This document shows positions 63,689 through 64,000 of a DNA stretch of 64,000 nt, piece after piece; within the stretch, counting starts at the first letter, position 1; the number at the start of each line of letters is the position of its first letter. The translations under genes and the position numbers were made by a program. Location: positions 62,001 through 126,000 of the forward strand of contig NZ_BDAZ01000019.1 in NCBI RefSeq assembly GCF_001612725.1, written 5' to 3'. The notes under the pieces were generated by a model. The model saw only the letters and a list, made by a program, of their open reading frames with translations, was not told where the DNA came from and did not search any database. Source of the DNA: Nocardia anaemiae NBRC 100462. Its GTDB lineage: Bacteria > Actinomycetota > Actinomycetes > Mycobacteriales > Mycobacteriaceae.

Positions 63689-64000
63689 TCACTGTGCCGC
63701 AGCCGCTTTGGCGTAGGTATTGACCAGATCCGGCCAGCCGCCCTCGCTCTGCACGCTGTCGCGCATGGATTCCCAACCCGCGCCGTGCTTTTCGAAGCCA
63801 GAATGCACCAGGGTGACGGCTGTGCGGTCGGCGGTGACGGCTGCGAAGGTGACATCGACGCGGCTGGCGCGGTCCGGATCGGTTTCGTGCTGCCAGGCCA
63901 GGCTGATCTCCCAGGAGAACGCGAAATGCCGCGGTGGATCCCAGACGAGCACGGTTCCCCAAGGACATTCGGTGCCGTCGGCTTCCCTGCCGAAACAGCG
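63689..64000 (-). CDS. SRPBCC / AHSA1-like domain protein, 5' truncated
   Basis: C-terminal 103 codons of a gene that enters from the right edge. 'CFGREADGTECPWGTVLVWDPPRHFAFSWEI' and 'VTLVHSGFEKHGAGWESMRDSV' are typical of Hsp90-activator-like SRPBCC proteins. These bind hydrophobic ligands or assist folding. A GTG at 63952 is internal, since the frame stays open to the window end. Confidence 0.85.
   Translation of the reverse strand, partial: RCFGREADGTECPWGTVLVWDPPRHFAFSWEISLAWQHETDPDRASRVDVTFAAVTADRTAVTLVHSGFEKHGAGWESMRDSVQSEGGWPDLVNTYAKAAAAQ

Overview
The window is high-GC DNA from a mycolic-acid-type actinomycete, most likely Nocardia or a close relative. The evidence is strong G/C bias at third codon positions, GTG/TTG starts, and close matches (recognised from memory, not searched) to mycobacterial KshA, ChoD, AcrA1, GarA and Rv1828/Rv1829/Rv1830-type proteins. 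The order pgsA2-like, gcvH, garA, ftsR-like MerR, bifunctional nuclease, second MerR, gcvP at 56.3-63.6 kb follows the Rv1822-Rv1832 neighbourhood of Mycobacterium tuberculosis. I saw no tRNA, rRNA, CRISPR array, prophage or insertion sequence.

Layout. 0-6.6 kb: end of a TAXI solute-binding protein, an IclR regulator divergent from an SDR/reductase pair, an aminotransferase, and small or unknown genes. 6.6-12.6 kb: a leftward catabolic block holding a nitronate monooxygenase-like protein, an HsaC-like extradiol dioxygenase, KshB, a 75-residue cysteine protein, KshA and an HsaB-like flavin reductase, next to a second IclR gene. 12.7-16.8 kb: orphan hemC, a PadR regulator, an orphan ribBA and a membrane-anchored expansin-like protein. 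16.9-25.4 kb: KstD-like flavoprotein with its TetR, a zinc alcohol dehydrogenase, a cutinase, a 5'-nucleotidase lipoprotein and an AcrA1-like two-domain acyl reductase. 25.6-29.1 kb: three GAF-ANTAR regulators and an ECF sigma factor. 29.2-34.6 kb: a Tat-exported flavoenzyme with a TetR, an orphan trpB and an unknown gene. 34.6-40.8 kb: a compact lipid-polyketide operon (fatty acyl-AMP ligase, ACP, KS-AT-ACP-aminoketone synthase). 41.0-48.9 kb: ThrE-type exporter, F420-type oxidoreductase behind a KstR-like box, VWA surface protein, and an ABC exporter with its TetR. 49.2-56.1 kb: acyl-CoA oxidase-like enzyme, PAP2, NERD and DUF2252 proteins, and ChoD. 56.3-64.0 kb: the conserved glycine-cleavage/garA block with a tandem glycine riboswitch, then a truncated SRPBCC gene.

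How the parts fit. Much of the window looks like sterol or lipid catabolism: KshA/KshB, KstD-like, HsaB/HsaC-like, ChoD, and an F420 oxidoreductase behind a KstR-type palindrome. A repeated IclR-type motif lies upstream of the flavin reductase, the IclR gene itself and ribBA. This suggests that one regulator couples the oxygenase block to flavin supply. The most novel-looking unit is the three-gene operon at 34.6-40.8 kb, whose domain order predicts a fatty acid extended once and released by condensation with an amino acid as an aminoketone or pyrrolinone lipid.
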